From assembly GCF_003425685.1 (NCBI RefSeq), contig NZ_QJKM01000008.1, positions 1-64,000 of the forward strand: a stretch of DNA of 64,000 nucleotides, read 5' to 3'. The DNA comes from Rhizobium terrae. GTDB lineage: Bacteria > Pseudomonadota > Alphaproteobacteria > Rhizobiales > Rhizobiaceae. The notes beneath the pieces were generated by a model. The model was not told the DNA's origin, ran no database searches, and saw only the letters and a program-made list of their open reading frames with translations. Below are positions 51,655 through 60,481 of the stretch, one piece after another. The position numbers and the translations under genes are program-made. How positions within the stretch are numbered: the first letter of the stretch is position 1; the number at the start of each line of letters is the position of its first letter.

Positions 51655-52970
51655 AGCTCGCTTGGTGGAATCAGGTTATGAGCCGCAGCAACCACCCGCC
51701 GAGCAGATTTCGCCGTTTCAACGAAGCGGTCGATCTGATCCGTAGTATGATCATGCATTACCTGCACGCGCCAGCGGCAGCCGTTTTTCGATACCGCGGG
51801 GTACTCAACGAGGTTGACGATTGCGCCGTGGCGCAGCGCATATGACGTCATCATGCGCGATGTCCCATTCGTACCGACGATCACGGGGATGATCGCGCTG
51901 TTTTGCCCCAACAAGGCAAACCCGGCTTCTGCCATTTGCTCTCTCATGTAGGTTATGTTGGACATCAGCCGCGTGCGACGTTGCTGACCTTCGGCGCTGT
52001 CGACGATCCGGAAACATTCGAGAACGGTTGCTGCCTGAACGGGAGACATAGAGTTGGTGAAGGTAAGGGGGCCACATGCATAGCGCAAAGCCGGCTTCAA
52101 CTCCGGGCGATTGGTTGCTACGAAGCCGCCGTTCGAAGCGAACGTCTTCGAGAAACTTCCCATCACGATGTCGATTTCTCCCAAGACGCCCTGGGTCTCC
52201 AGATAACCTCTGCCTCGCGGACCGATTGCACCAGCATCATGCGCTACGTCCACCATCAACGTCGCGTCGAACTTCCTGCACATCTGTTGGAGATCCCGAA
52301 GCTGTGGCACGTCACTATCCATCGAGAAAACCGTCTCAGTTACAACGAGAATGCCGGCGTTTCGGTCTCCTTGGCGGATCCGCGAGAGCCGCCTTTCGAC
52401 GGCCTCATTCGAGCAGTGGGGAAATCTATGAACGTTTGCCGTTGCGCTATCCGCACCTTCTTGTAAGCAAGCATGGGCCAGCACGTCGATGATTACGTGG
52501 TCCCAAGGCTTCACCAGCGTCTTGATCAACCCAAAGCCCGCTCCCCAGCCGGTCGGAAACACTGTAGCATCGGCAACGTGGAAGAATTTAGCCACCGTTC
52601 GCTCAAGCTCCATCGTGAGTTCGGTCAATCCCATCAGCGCTGCCGATCCTGCACTGTGCACGCCGTAGGTATTCGCAGCCTTAGTAGCGGCCTGAATAAC
52701 CGCGGGATGGGTGGAGAGATTGAGGTAATCCTGAGAGGCGAAATTGACGCCTGTGAACTGCGTGCGGCCGCGGTCGTAGGCTATGATTTCAGGGCCAATT
52801 TTCGATGCGGTATACTTGCTGTAGGGGTCGAGGCCCGCATCTAATCGCGCGTTAAGATATTCTTCGAAGCCAGTCCAGCGGCCGATAAGATCAGACTTTC
52901 CCTTGTCAAAATAATCGGTGATTACCCCTTCAAGTACATCAATGCTTCCAGAGTTCGTCCCGCTATCCAT
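51609..52970 (-). CDS. Alpha-oxoamine synthase (KBL/BioF/SPT/CqsA group)
   Basis: A 453-residue PLP enzyme that should condense an amino acid with an acyl-CoA or acyl-ACP, releasing CO2. The PLP lysine is K275 in GSFSKTF. The stacking histidine lies in VLAHACLQEGA, and the cofactor-binding motif reads MVDVAHDAGAIGPRGRG instead of the usual DEAHS. An N-terminal extension of about 70 residues precedes the core NFASQDYLNLSTHP. This fold covers KBL, BioF, ALAS, serine palmitoyltransferase and the autoinducer synthase CqsA. No biotin, heme or sphingolipid genes lie nearby; instead a LuxR-type regulator is encoded convergently. A signal-molecule or specialised-lipid role is possible but unproven. 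Confidence 0.85.
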   Translation of the reverse strand: MDSGTNSGSIDVLEGVITDYFDKGKSDLIGRWTGFEEYLNARLDAGLDPYSKYTASKIGPEIIAYDRGRTQFTGVNFASQDYLNLSTHPAVIQAATKAANTYGVHSAGSAALMGLTELTMELERTVAKFFHVADATVFPTGWGAGFGLIKTLVKPWDHVIIDVLAHACLQEGADSATANVHRFPHCSNEAVERRLSRIRQGDRNAGILVVTETVFSMDSDVPQLRDLQQMCRKFDATLMVDVAHDAGAIGPRGRGYLETQGVLGEIDIVMGSFSKTFASNGGFVATNRPELKPALRYACGPLTFTNSMSPVQAATVLECFRIVDSAEGQQRRTRLMSNITYMREQMAEAGFALLGQNSAIIPVIVGTNGTSRMMTSYALRHGAIVNLVEYPAVSKNGCRWRVQVMHDHTTDQIDRFVETAKSARRVVAAAHNLIPPSELHEDAFEPKRRTSSS

Positions 52971-53619
52971 TTATTTCCCGAAAAAATAACTGCGCCCAAA
53001 GTATGTGGTGGCCTAGGATTGGGGGCTAATTCCCATCCCTAATCCCAAACGCCGACAAGCCTAGACATGAGCGTTCAGAAGAAAAATCACCCGGATGGTG
53101 TATGCTCCCATTCGCAACGATGTCATTCGCCTTGCTTTTTGCGCGTGACGGATTTGGGCGCGAGCAGCTGCTTCTCGGCAGCCTCAAGTGCAAGATGAAG
53201 ACCAACAGAGGTGACTTTCGTCTTTGAGCGCTCGTTGGCGACGAAACTTTGCGATGGGAACCGGCTTCAAGGAAAGGAGCCTCAGATTCTGCGCTCCACC
53301 CTTGACAGGTCAGCGCGATGACGCCGGCGTATCGCAACCCATGACCTCGCCATCCAAGTAGAGCAGACCCAGGAATTGTCCGCTCAATGACGAACCGACA
53401 CCTTCTGCCGCTTCTTGACAAGGGCCTCGAAGAAGGACGGTGCGGCACCTTCGTCATCAACGCCCGGAACTGCGTCCACTGCAAGGCCTGGGCCACCGAC
53501 CGTCTTTCCGCCCATCGCCTCCGCTTCGTTCGGTTTGTGGAGCTTGGCCGCGTTACTGCCGCGTGCCTTGCTCCGAGGTGGCGGCTCGGGTCTGATCGGC
53601 GAGCGTCGCCGGAAACGTG
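52971..53619. other. Long stretch without recognised gene
   Basis: About 650 bases upstream of the alpha-oxoamine synthase. A minus-strand frame has natural-looking pieces (LHKPNEAEAMGGKTVGGPGL, and a tail LALEAAEKQLLAPKSVTRKK) in two different frames, which suggests a decayed gene, but I cannot name it. The promoter of the synthase should lie next to 52971. Confidence 0.3.
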
Positions 53620-54091
53620 TTGATTGTGTCACCTGCCGAGCTGTCTGGTGGTGGCCGCCAACGTCTCGCGGTTGCCTGCGCGCTTGCTCTCGATCCGCTG
53701 GGGCTCTTGCTCGATGACCGACTGGGGAACCTCGATCCGTGCGCCTCGGCTGAGTTCTACGCCACTCTCGCAACCCTCAAGGACGCTTCGCCTACGGTTG
53801 TTCTGATCGAACTCGATGACGCGCGCCGCCCTCGATGTGGTCGAAGCACCCGAGGGCATGATCGCGCCGACTACCGATCCAGACGGATCGTACAATCAGG
53901 TGCTTGCCGAGCAAAATGTTACGGCCGACCTTCAAGCTGCCAGCGTAAGGATCGGGGGCGTGACCGTGTTCCACGACGTTGATCTTCGGATAAGGTTCGG
54001 GGAGTTTCTTGCTGTTGATTACGGGTTGGCTCCTCTCCTTCAGTCTCGGATCATCATACTCGATCTCCTCGGAAGGGCGGGCCATCCATAA
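53620..54091 (+). pseudogene. ABC ATPase remnant (double-domain, ECF-like)
   Basis: ELSGGGRQRLAVACALALDP is an ABC signature with a changed residue, followed by a Walker B in which LLDEP has become LLDDRLGNLDP. After a frameshift near 53822 the text continues ALDVVEAPEGMIAP and ends with the start of a second ATPase domain (TVFHDVDLRIRFGEFLAV) that stops before its Walker A. This order fits a fused EcfA1/A2-type ATPase, now broken. Confidence 0.6.
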
Positions 54092-54154
54092 TCAACAGGT
54101 GGCGCCCAAACCATAACTATTGCTATGCCAAGCATACCAAGTAAGGACGAAGGT

Positions 54155-54480
54155 CGCTCCATCATTCTTGCAGACGAATGCATAGGCCGCCAACAATCGT
54201 TCCTCTGAAACCCCCGATAGCCAATCCTCCGCCAATCGGATCTACCGGAACTCCTTGCTTCAGTGTCCAGAGAACGACAGCTAGTGCTGGCAGCGACAGC
54301 AAAAACGATCGCACCAACGGCAGGCCGAAACGGAGCCGACATGTCTCCCTAGGATAGGGAAGTGAGAGCCATAAAGGGCAAGCCCGAAGGCGAGCACAAG
54401 AAAACCAGGAATCAATGCCCCCACGCCTTCTGCGACATGTGGCTTGAACACTGAGCGGTCATCAACAGATAGCGTCACGC
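54155..54480 (-). pseudogene. Decayed membrane-protein remnant after tauC
   Basis: Following the tauC stop, a minus-strand frame (SVFKPHVAEGVGALIPGFLV, LAFGLALYGSHFP) passes into another frame (LVRSFLLSLPALAVVLWTLK, GGGLAIGGFRGTIVGGLCIR). Both parts are hydrophobic and look like transmembrane helices of one protein split by a frameshift near 54350. The family is not recognised. Confidence 0.35.
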
Positions 54481-55329
54481 CTTGCCGCGCCAGGGCACGA
54501 GCTTCTTTTCCAGCCAGCGCATCGCGAATTCGAAGATGATCGCGAAGAGGCCTATGACGAAGATGCCCATCATGACGATATCGGTGCGCAGGAAGTTCGA
54601 AGCGTTCAGCACCATCTGGCCGACGCCTGTCGAGGCTGCGACCATTTCGGCGGCTACCAGCGTCGTCCAGCCGACCCCCATACCAATCCGTAAGCCGACG
54701 AGAATATCGGGGAGAGCCGCCGGGAAAACGACGAAGCAAAGCAGCTGCCAACGGCTGGCACCAAGAGCGCGCGCCGCGTTGATCTGGTCGGAGGAAGCGG
54801 ACAAAACGCCGGCCCGTGCGGCAAGAGCCACGGGCGCGAAGCAGGCGAGGAAGATCAACAGAACTTTCGATGTTTCCCCGATGCCGAACCAGATGATGAC
54901 GAGCGGCAGGTAAGCGAGCGGCGGCAGCGGCCGGTAAAACTCGATGAACGGGTCGAGCATCGCCCGGATGGCAGGGCTGAGACCCATGGAAAGACCGACG
55001 GGAACGCCGATTAAGGCCGCTAACAGGAAAGCAGAAATCACGCGGAACAGGCTCATCAGAACATGTTCGGTGAGCGGTGCGCCGTCGATATTGCCCTCGA
55101 TCGCCGAAATGAAGGCATTCAAGACCGTTTCAATTTTGGGAAGGAACAGCGGCTTGACCAGGCCGAGATGAGTCACGGCGATCCACACCGAGATAACCAG
55201 CAACACGGCCAGCATGCTGATCAGGCCCATTTGAACTGCGGTCAGGGCGGTGCGGCTGGGAGCAGGCTTGGCCCGTGACGGCCGCGCAACGGGTAACTCG
55301 GCCGCAGTGTTCGACGCTCCCTCGGTCAT
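54475..55329 (-). CDS. tauC: Taurine ABC transporter permease
   Basis: A 284-residue inner-membrane permease of the TauC/SsuC type with about six helices and the EAA-type loop [20 protein letters not shown]. It overlaps the tauB stop by four bases (ATGA). The assignment to taurine rests on its neighbours: tauA, a taurine aminotransferase and a TauR-type regulator. An apparent further gene on the same strand after it is decayed. Confidence 0.88.
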   Translation of the reverse strand: MTEGASNTAAELPVARPSRAKPAPSRTALTAVQMGLISMLAVLLVISVWIAVTHLGLVKPLFLPKIETVLNAFISAIEGNIDGAPLTEHVLMSLFRVISAFLLAALIGVPVGLSMGLSPAIRAMLDPFIEFYRPLPPLAYLPLVIIWFGIGETSKVLLIFLACFAPVALAARAGVLSASSDQINAARALGASRWQLLCFVVFPAALPDILVGLRIGMGVGWTTLVAAEMVAASTGVGQMVLNASNFLRTDIVMMGIFVIGLFAIIFEFAMRWLEKKLVPWRGKA

Positions 55330-56117
55330 GCCACCAACCCTTCCTTCATCTTCTCGCCTTTGTGGATTGCGGCCAAGACCTCTTCCCGGATGGCGATGAA
55401 GTCCGGCGATGATTTGACCGCGCGTGCATCACCGCCTTCCAGGAACCGCCGGCCGAAATCCAGCGCTATCGCGCGCGCGATGCGCCCAGGACGCGGCGTC
55501 ATAATGATCAATTTAGTCGCAAGAAAGATCGCCTCCTCGACATCATGGGTGATGAAGAAAGCCATCTTATTGGTCTGGGCCCAGACCTTAAGGATCAATT
55601 CCTGGACCTGCTCGCGGGTAAAGGCGTCGAGCGCCCCGAGAGGCTCGTCCATGAGCAGCATTTCGGGATCTGCGGCAAGCGCTCGGGCGATGCCGACGCG
55701 CTGCTGCATGCCGCCAGAAAGTTCGTAGATCTTCTTCTCGCCAAATCCGTCGAGGCTGACGAGGCTCAGCATGTGGCGTGCGCGCTCCAGTCTTTCAGCT
55801 TTCCCCATGCCCTGCATGCGCAGACCGAAGGCTACGTTGTCCACGACCGAAAGCCACGGCATCAAGGCGTGGCGCTGGAAGACCACGCCGCGATCTGCTC
55901 CCGGCCTGGTAACAGGCTTGCCGTCGATCTCGATCGTGCCTTCCGTCACCGGCTGGAAGCCCGCGATGCAGGACAGAAGCGTGGTCTTTCCGCATCCAGA
56001 GGCGCCGAGCGCCACGACGAACTCGCCTGACTGGATATCCAGATTGATGCGGGAGAGCGCGACTATGCCGCTTTCGCCTTCACCGTAATGGACGCTAACA
56101 TTGCGAATCTCGAGCAT
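55326..56117 (-). CDS. tauB: Taurine ABC transporter ATP-binding protein
   Basis: A 263-residue ATPase with Walker [10 protein letters not shown] around residues 38-46, signature [15 protein letters not shown], Walker [13 protein letters not shown] and switch histidine [12 protein letters not shown] chose the ATG at 56117 ([14 protein letters not shown]); a longer frame to 56171 runs into a hairpin that belongs to the tauA-tauB gap. It couples ATP hydrolysis to taurine import with TauA and TauC. Confidence 0.9.
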   Translation of the reverse strand: MLEIRNVSVHYGEGESGIVALSRINLDIQSGEFVVALGASGCGKTTLLSCIAGFQPVTEGTIEIDGKPVTRPGADRGVVFQRHALMPWLSVVDNVAFGLRMQGMGKAERLERARHMLSLVSLDGFGEKKIYELSGGMQQRVGIARALAADPEMLLMDEPLGALDAFTREQVQELILKVWAQTNKMAFFITHDVEEAIFLATKLIIMTPRPGRIARAIALDFGRRFLEGGDARAVKSSPDFIAIREEVLAAIHKGEKMKEGLVA

Positions 56118-56141
56118 CTCTTTCACCGCTCTGAACAGAAG

Positions 56142-56171
56142 ATGGGCGAACCGCCGCTGCGGTTCGCCCAT
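56142..56171. terminator. Strong hairpin between tauA and tauB
   Basis: A perfect 13-base-pair stem ATGGGCGAACCGC / GCGGTTCGCCCAT with a 4-base loop lies between the tauA stop and the tauB start. No T-run follows. It probably protects the tauA message or limits read-through so that binding protein exceeds the membrane parts. Confidence 0.7.
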
Positions 56172-56180
56172 GGGATTGGT

Positions 56181-57185
56181 TTATTTGGCAGCCTTAACGT
56201 ATTCGTCCGTGACAAAGGCGGCATAATCCGGGGCAAGCTCGGTCACACGGCCCTGATCTTTCAGGAACTCGGCCGTCGATCGTAGCGCCTTGGCTGCGCC
56301 GCCGCCCAACCAGTCGGCCGAAGCCTGTTCGTCGAGCGTCGGGAACTTGTAGGCGGCCATGCCTGCGGGAACGTCCGCTGCGTTCGCTCCCGTCCATTTG
56401 ACGACGGCTGCGACCGGCTTGGAATCCGCCGTCCACGAAGCCTTGTTCGCAGCATAGTCGGCATCGGTCGCCGCAAGCAGCTTCACGAAGGTCGTCATGA
56501 ACTTTTTGTTGGCGCCGGCAAAATTGTCGGTGACGACGATGCCGTCGAACGTCGCCTTGCCCTTGGCGGCGAAATCCCCGGCGCTGGCGATGACGGTGCC
56601 GCTTTTCTTGGCGACATCGAGAACCGGCGCCCAGATGAAGGTGGCGTCCACGTCGCCGCGTTCCCATGCTGCGGCGATTTCAGGCGGACGCATGTTGAGC
56701 AACTTGACATCCTTGCTTGACAGGCCGGCTTCGGTCAGCGCGTACATCAGCTGGTAGTGCGCCGTGGAGACGAATGGAACGGCGACCGTCTTGCCCTTCA
56801 GGTCGGAAATCGTCTTGATGCCGCTGCCATTGCGCGCGACGAGCTGTTCGGCGTTGGCGATGTCGTCGAGGATCCAGAAGAGCTTGATAGGCAGACCTTG
56901 GGAGGCGGCAGCAGCGACGGGCGAGGAGCCCGCTTCCCCAATATCGACGTCGCCGGAGGACATGGCGCGGATGACGTCGCCGCCGCCGCCGAACTTGACC
57001 CACTTGATCTTATAGCCGGTTTCGGACTCCAGCTTGCCGGATTCCATCAAGACCCGGATGGGCGTCATCATGTCCTGGTAGGCAAAGGTGACGCTCTTGT
57101 CCTGAGCCGCCGCTCCGAACGAAATTCCTAAAACGGCGCTGCACGTCACGGCAAGGGATGCAAAGGCTTTGCTGAGGCGGTTCAT
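56181..57185 (-). CDS. tauA: Taurine-binding periplasmic protein
   Basis: A 334-residue secreted binding protein. Signal peptide: MNRLSKAFASLAVTCSAVLG, cleavage after AAAQ near residue 28. Family marks: KWVKFGGGGDVIRAMSSGDV, DIGEAGSSPVAAAASQGLPI and ERGDVDATFIWAPVL. An AAGGAG site eight bases upstream supports the start. It is first of tauABC and its start faces the divergent TSUP exporter gene, so both share one regulatory gap of about 220 bases. Confidence 0.9.
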   Translation of the reverse strand: MNRLSKAFASLAVTCSAVLGISFGAAAQDKSVTFAYQDMMTPIRVLMESGKLESETGYKIKWVKFGGGGDVIRAMSSGDVDIGEAGSSPVAAAASQGLPIKLFWILDDIANAEQLVARNGSGIKTISDLKGKTVAVPFVSTAHYQLMYALTEAGLSSKDVKLLNMRPPEIAAAWERGDVDATFIWAPVLDVAKKSGTVIASAGDFAAKGKATFDGIVVTDNFAGANKKFMTTFVKLLAATDADYAANKASWTADSKPVAAVVKWTGANAADVPAGMAAYKFPTLDEQASADWLGGGAAKALRSTAEFLKDQGRVTELAPDYAAFVTDEYVKAAK

Positions 57186-57282
57186 GGAAGCTCACTCCTT
57201 GAGAGGATCGGAAAGACGGATCCATTAAGACGGAAGCAAGCATCGTGCGGAAAGAGCCAGTTGCAGCCATCTCTCCCGCCAT

Positions 57283-57342
57283 CTGGACCAGTGACGGTGC
57301 GAAGAATCTTAACTGGCCCCCCAGATGTGCCGGTCTGGCTCT
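57283..57342. promoter_or_regulatory. Candidate TauR sites in the tauA-exporter gap
   Basis: CTGGACCA (57283), CTGGCCCC (57313) and CTGGCTCT (57335) recur in one orientation; the last two are 22 bases apart. MocR regulators bind direct repeats, and the reported Rhodobacter TauR repeat begins CTGGAC. The same CTGGCTC/CTGGACC pair with a 22-base spacing occurs before tpa. Confidence 0.45.
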
Positions 57343-57403
57343 GCCTTTAGGCAGAACGCAGATTCTAGAAGCAGATCAGGCGCGAGCTGATGCTGGGGGC
57401 TTG

Positions 57404-58147
57404 ATGGACATATTGGCGATTGCAGCCATAACATTAGTGGCGGGCGCGTTTCGCGGCATCACTGGCTTTGGTTATGCGATGGTTGCCGCCCTAGGACTGA
57501 CGAACGCATTGATGGCGCCCGCCGTCAGCGTGCCGTTCATCCTGTTCAACGATCTCGTGCTGACAGCGTGTACCCTCGGCGATCGCAAGGGTGGAAGCGT
57601 CGATTGGAACGCCACCCGCGTCCTGCTGGTGTCGGGCTTTTGCGGAGCTTTGTCTGGCGGGTGGCTTGCCGCGTACCTGGATGCATCCACCGCTCGTATA
57701 TTTGTCGCAACTTTCGTAGTGCTGGCTGCCAGCGTCGCGCTAATTCGCAATCCTCCGAGATGGCTGGCAGGCCGGGCCTTTGGACTTGCATTCGGTTTCG
57801 CAGTCGGCCTACTGCTGTCGGCCTTTGCGGTCGGCGGTCCGCTTGCCGCTGCCTGGCTTCTCGCCGGTGGCACGCAGCGCTCCCACGTCCGCGGCAGCCT
57901 GGCCCTATTCTTCGGCGTAATCGATTTAGTCAGCCTTGCAAGCCGCTTGCTCATCGGCGGGGTTGATCCACAGTTGCCCGGGCTTATCGTTGCCTATCTT
58001 CCTGTGACGCTGGGGGGCTTTGGCGCGGGCTATCTGCTGTCCCGGTGGCTTGGGCCGAATATGTGGTATTGGGTAGCCTCCGGCGGTCTGGTCGCAATCG
58101 CCCTGACCGGTCTAGCGCAAGCGGTTTTCGCTCTCATCTCAACCTGA
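57404..58147 (+). CDS. TSUP-family exporter (IsfE/TauE-like)
   Basis: A 247-residue, roughly 8-helix membrane protein of the TauE/SafE (TSUP) family. The N-terminal repeat ITLVAGAFRGITGFGYAMVA, with the GFG motif, and the second repeat around FGFAVGLLLSAFAVGGPLAA are typical. The ATG at 57404 gives a clean first helix; the frame is open to 57245 but that part crosses the regulatory gap. It lies 20 bases upstream of the sulfoacetaldehyde reductase gene. In Chromohalobacter a similar protein (IsfE) is proposed to export isethionate formed from taurine, and that is the best inference here; sulfite export is the alternative. Confidence 0.8.
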   Translation: MDILAIAAITLVAGAFRGITGFGYAMVAALGLTNALMAPAVSVPFILFNDLVLTACTLGDRKGGSVDWNATRVLLVSGFCGALSGGWLAAYLDASTARIFVATFVVLAASVALIRNPPRWLAGRAFGLAFGFAVGLLLSAFAVGGPLAAAWLLAGGTQRSHVRGSLALFFGVIDLVSLASRLLIGGVDPQLPGLIVAYLPVTLGGFGAGYLLSRWLGPNMWYWVASGGLVAIALTGLAQAVFALIST

Positions 58148-58167
58148 TCGTTGGAAAGGAATCTAAA

Positions 58168-58941
58168 ATGCCCAAAATAGCGCTGGTGACCGGTGCCACG
58201 TCCGGATTCGGACAATCCATTGCCCGACGCTTTGTCGCTGAGGGATGGGGCGTCATCGTGACGGGGCGGCGTAAGGACCGGCTTGATGAACTTGTGGCGG
58301 AACTGGGCGGCGCAACACAGGCGCATGGGTTGTGTTTTGACATTCGTGACGAAGAGGCGACGCGGCAGGCGCTTGCATCTCTGCCCCCCGTGTTCCAGGG
58401 CGTGGACGCGCTTGTCAACAATGCCGGCCTGGCGCTCGGCACCGGTTCCGCGGATACCTGTGACCTCGCCGAGTGGCGAACGATGATCGACACCAATATC
58501 AACGGCCTGGTCACTATCACGCGGTTGATGCTCGACGGTCTGATCGAACGGCGTGGCCTCGTCGTGAACCTGGCCTCCATCGCGTCGAACTGGCCTTATC
58601 CCGGCGGCAATGTCTATGGGGGCACCAAGGCGTTCGTCCGGCAGTTTTCCCTTGGCCTACGCAGCGATCTTTCCAGCCGCGGCGTTCGCGTGACGTCGAT
58701 CGAACCTGGACTATCCGAAAGCGAATTCACACTGGTGCGCACCGGGGGCGACAAGGCGGCATACGACAAGCTTTACCAGGGCGCCAGTCCGCTCCAGCCA
58801 AAAGACATCGCCGAGACGGTCTACTGGGTGGCTTCACTGCCGGCGCATGTCAACATCAACAGCATCGAGATCATGCCGGTCAGCCAATCCTGGGCGCCAT
58901 TCCAGATCCATCGCGAAACGACCGCCCAACCGGAACGATGA
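58168..58941 (+). CDS. isfD: Sulfoacetaldehyde reductase (SDR family)
   Basis: A 257-residue classical short-chain dehydrogenase of the YdfG/IsfD group. The NADPH motif TGATSGFG is at residues 8-15, NNAG lies near residue 83, and the catalytic set is S137, Y150 and K154 (YGGTK). IsfD reduces sulfoacetaldehyde to isethionate. Close homologues also act on serine or 3-hydroxy acids, so the context decides: it is next to a TSUP exporter and among tauABC, a taurine aminotransferase and TauR. AAAGGA lies before the ATG. It converges on tpa. Confidence 0.83.
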   Translation: MPKIALVTGATSGFGQSIARRFVAEGWGVIVTGRRKDRLDELVAELGGATQAHGLCFDIRDEEATRQALASLPPVFQGVDALVNNAGLALGTGSADTCDLAEWRTMIDTNINGLVTITRLMLDGLIERRGLVVNLASIASNWPYPGGNVYGGTKAFVRQFSLGLRSDLSSRGVRVTSIEPGLSESEFTLVRTGGDKAAYDKLYQGASPLQPKDIAETVYWVASLPAHVNINSIEIMPVSQSWAPFQIHRETTAQPER

Positions 58942-58942
58942 A

Positions 58943-58966
58943 GGCCACGGCATGATCGGCGTGGCC
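58943..58966. terminator. Terminator hairpin between isfD and tpa
   Basis: GGCCACG / CGTGGCC pair around a 10-base loop between the two convergent stop codons, followed on the plus strand by a T-rich run (CTCTTTGTTGTTG). It probably ends transcription from both sides. Confidence 0.6.
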
Positions 58967-58990
58967 CTCATCTCTTTGTTGTTGTGTCGA

Positions 58991-60373
58991 TCAGCCGAAA
59001 ACTTTGGTCAGCGCCGTATCGACCGCACCAGTAATCTCGTCGATATCGCTCGCCGAGGCGATCAGGGCTGGGCTGAAGCACAGTGTGTTGTTCAATCCCG
59101 GCAGCGACCGGTTTGTGGCTCCGATGATGACACCATTCGCCAGGCAGGCTGCGACGACGGCTTGCACCTGCTTTTCCTCCACCGGTTCTTTTGTTTGCCT
59201 GTTACTCACGAGCTCGGCACCACAGAACAGGCCTGCGCCTCGAACGTCCCCTATGACCTCATGGCGCGTCTGCAGCTCCCACAGGTTGGCGCGCAGGCGC
59301 TCACCCATTAGCGTGGTATTTTCGAGAAGATTCTCGTCCTCGATGATACGCATGTTTTCCAGCGCGGCAGCCGGGCCAGCGACACAACCCCCAAAGGTCG
59401 AGATGTCGCGAAAAAAGGACAGTGGATCGGAGGGATCGTCCTTAAAGAGGCCGAAGACTTTTTCGTTGGTGACGGTGCAAGAGATGGCCGCGTAGCCGGA
59501 TGCCACGCCTTTGGCCATGGTCACGAAATCCGGCTCGATCCCGAAATTCTGGTAACCGAACCACTTGCCGGTGCGGCCGACGCCGCAGACGACCTCGTCG
59601 ATGTGAAGTAGGATATCGTAGCGCCGGCAGATGTCCTGCACCTTTTCCCAATAGCCGGGTGGGGGAACGATGACGCCACCACCAGCCGTGATTGGCTCGA
59701 GACACAGCGCGCCAATCGTTTCCGGTCCCTCGCGAAGTACGACCTCCTCGATCGCCTGTGCCGCCCGTTCGCCGTAATTCGCAATATCGCCGTACTGGCC
59801 GCGATATTCGAGGCAGTGCGGTACTTCGACGAAGCCGGGCGGCATAGGTCCATACTGTTCGCGCCGTTCCGGCTGCCCTGCTGCAGCAAGCGTTCCGATC
59901 GTCGTGCCGTGATAGTCGCGTTCCCTATAGAGGATCTTGTATTTCCGGCCACTATGATGACGGTGTGCGATCTGCCGCACCATCTTGAAGACCTTCTCGT
60001 TCGCTTCCGATCCGGAACTCGAATAGTAGACGCGGCTCATGCCGGGCATCTTGTCAATGAGTTTGCGCGCAAAGAGCGCGCCGGGAATGGAGCCGGCAGA
60101 ATTAGCAAAGTAGTTGAGCTTGACCAGCTGGTCGCGCACGGCGTTGGCGATACTCTCACGGCCGAAGCCCACATTCACCGTCCAGACGCCGCCCGATACC
60201 GCATCGAGATACTCCTTGCCGGTGGCATCCCAGACCCGCATGCCGCGTCCCTCGACGAAGATGCGAGGATCGACGGTTTCGAACGTCTTGTGCTGTGTCA
60301 GATGGTGCCAGACATGCGCGCGATCGGCTTCGATGACGTCACGGATGTCGTTGGGTTGAACGAGGGAATTCAT
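58991..60373 (-). CDS. tpa: Taurine-pyruvate aminotransferase
   Basis: A 460-residue class III aminotransferase that moves the amino group of taurine to a 2-oxo acid, giving sulfoacetaldehyde. The N-terminal block (AHVWHHLTQHKTFETVDPRI, LDAVSGGVWTVNVGFG) is characteristic of taurine-pyruvate aminotransferases. The cofactor is held by SSSGSEANEKVFKM, DEVVCGVGRTG and the lysine K288 (MAKGVASGY). GGAGG six bases before the ATG at 60373 fixes the start; a longer frame lacks this. It follows tauR on the same strand by about 100 bases and converges on isfD. Use of pyruvate or 2-oxoglutarate cannot be settled from sequence. Confidence 0.87.
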   Translation of the reverse strand: MNSLVQPNDIRDVIEADRAHVWHHLTQHKTFETVDPRIFVEGRGMRVWDATGKEYLDAVSGGVWTVNVGFGRESIANAVRDQLVKLNYFANSAGSIPGALFARKLIDKMPGMSRVYYSSSGSEANEKVFKMVRQIAHRHHSGRKYKILYRERDYHGTTIGTLAAAGQPERREQYGPMPPGFVEVPHCLEYRGQYGDIANYGERAAQAIEEVVLREGPETIGALCLEPITAGGGVIVPPPGYWEKVQDICRRYDILLHIDEVVCGVGRTGKWFGYQNFGIEPDFVTMAKGVASGYAAISCTVTNEKVFGLFKDDPSDPLSFFRDISTFGGCVAGPAAALENMRIIEDENLLENTTLMGERLRANLWELQTRHEVIGDVRGAGLFCGAELVSNRQTKEPVEEKQVQAVVAACLANGVIIGATNRSLPGLNNTLCFSPALIASASDIDEITGAVDTALTKVFG

Positions 60374-60442
60374 GATTGCCTCCGATAAAAGGATGGCATC
60401 ACCTAGCATAGGTCGCAGTGCATGCGCTCGGCCAAAGCGTCT

Positions 60443-60481
60443 CTGGCTCCATGGAATGTCTGATCTGGACCCCGGATCAGA
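60443..60481. promoter_or_regulatory. Candidate TauR operator upstream of tpa
   Basis: CTGGCTCC (60443) and CTGGACCC (60465) form direct repeats 22 bases apart, about 70-100 bases before the tpa start. The second lies inside a palindrome with arms TCTGATC / GATCAGA (60459-60481) that reaches the tauR stop. No T-run follows, so an operator is more likely than a terminator. Confidence 0.45.

Noticed and set aside
53384..53773. A 129-codon minus-strand frame with a partly natural composition
   Set aside because: It overlaps the ABC ATPase remnant and has no recognisable family, so it is mentioned only within the unrecognised stretch.
60459..60481. Palindrome TCTGATC/GATCAGA as the tauR terminator
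   Set aside because: It has no T-run on the tauR side and contains a CTGGACC repeat shared with the other control region, so an operator reading is preferred.
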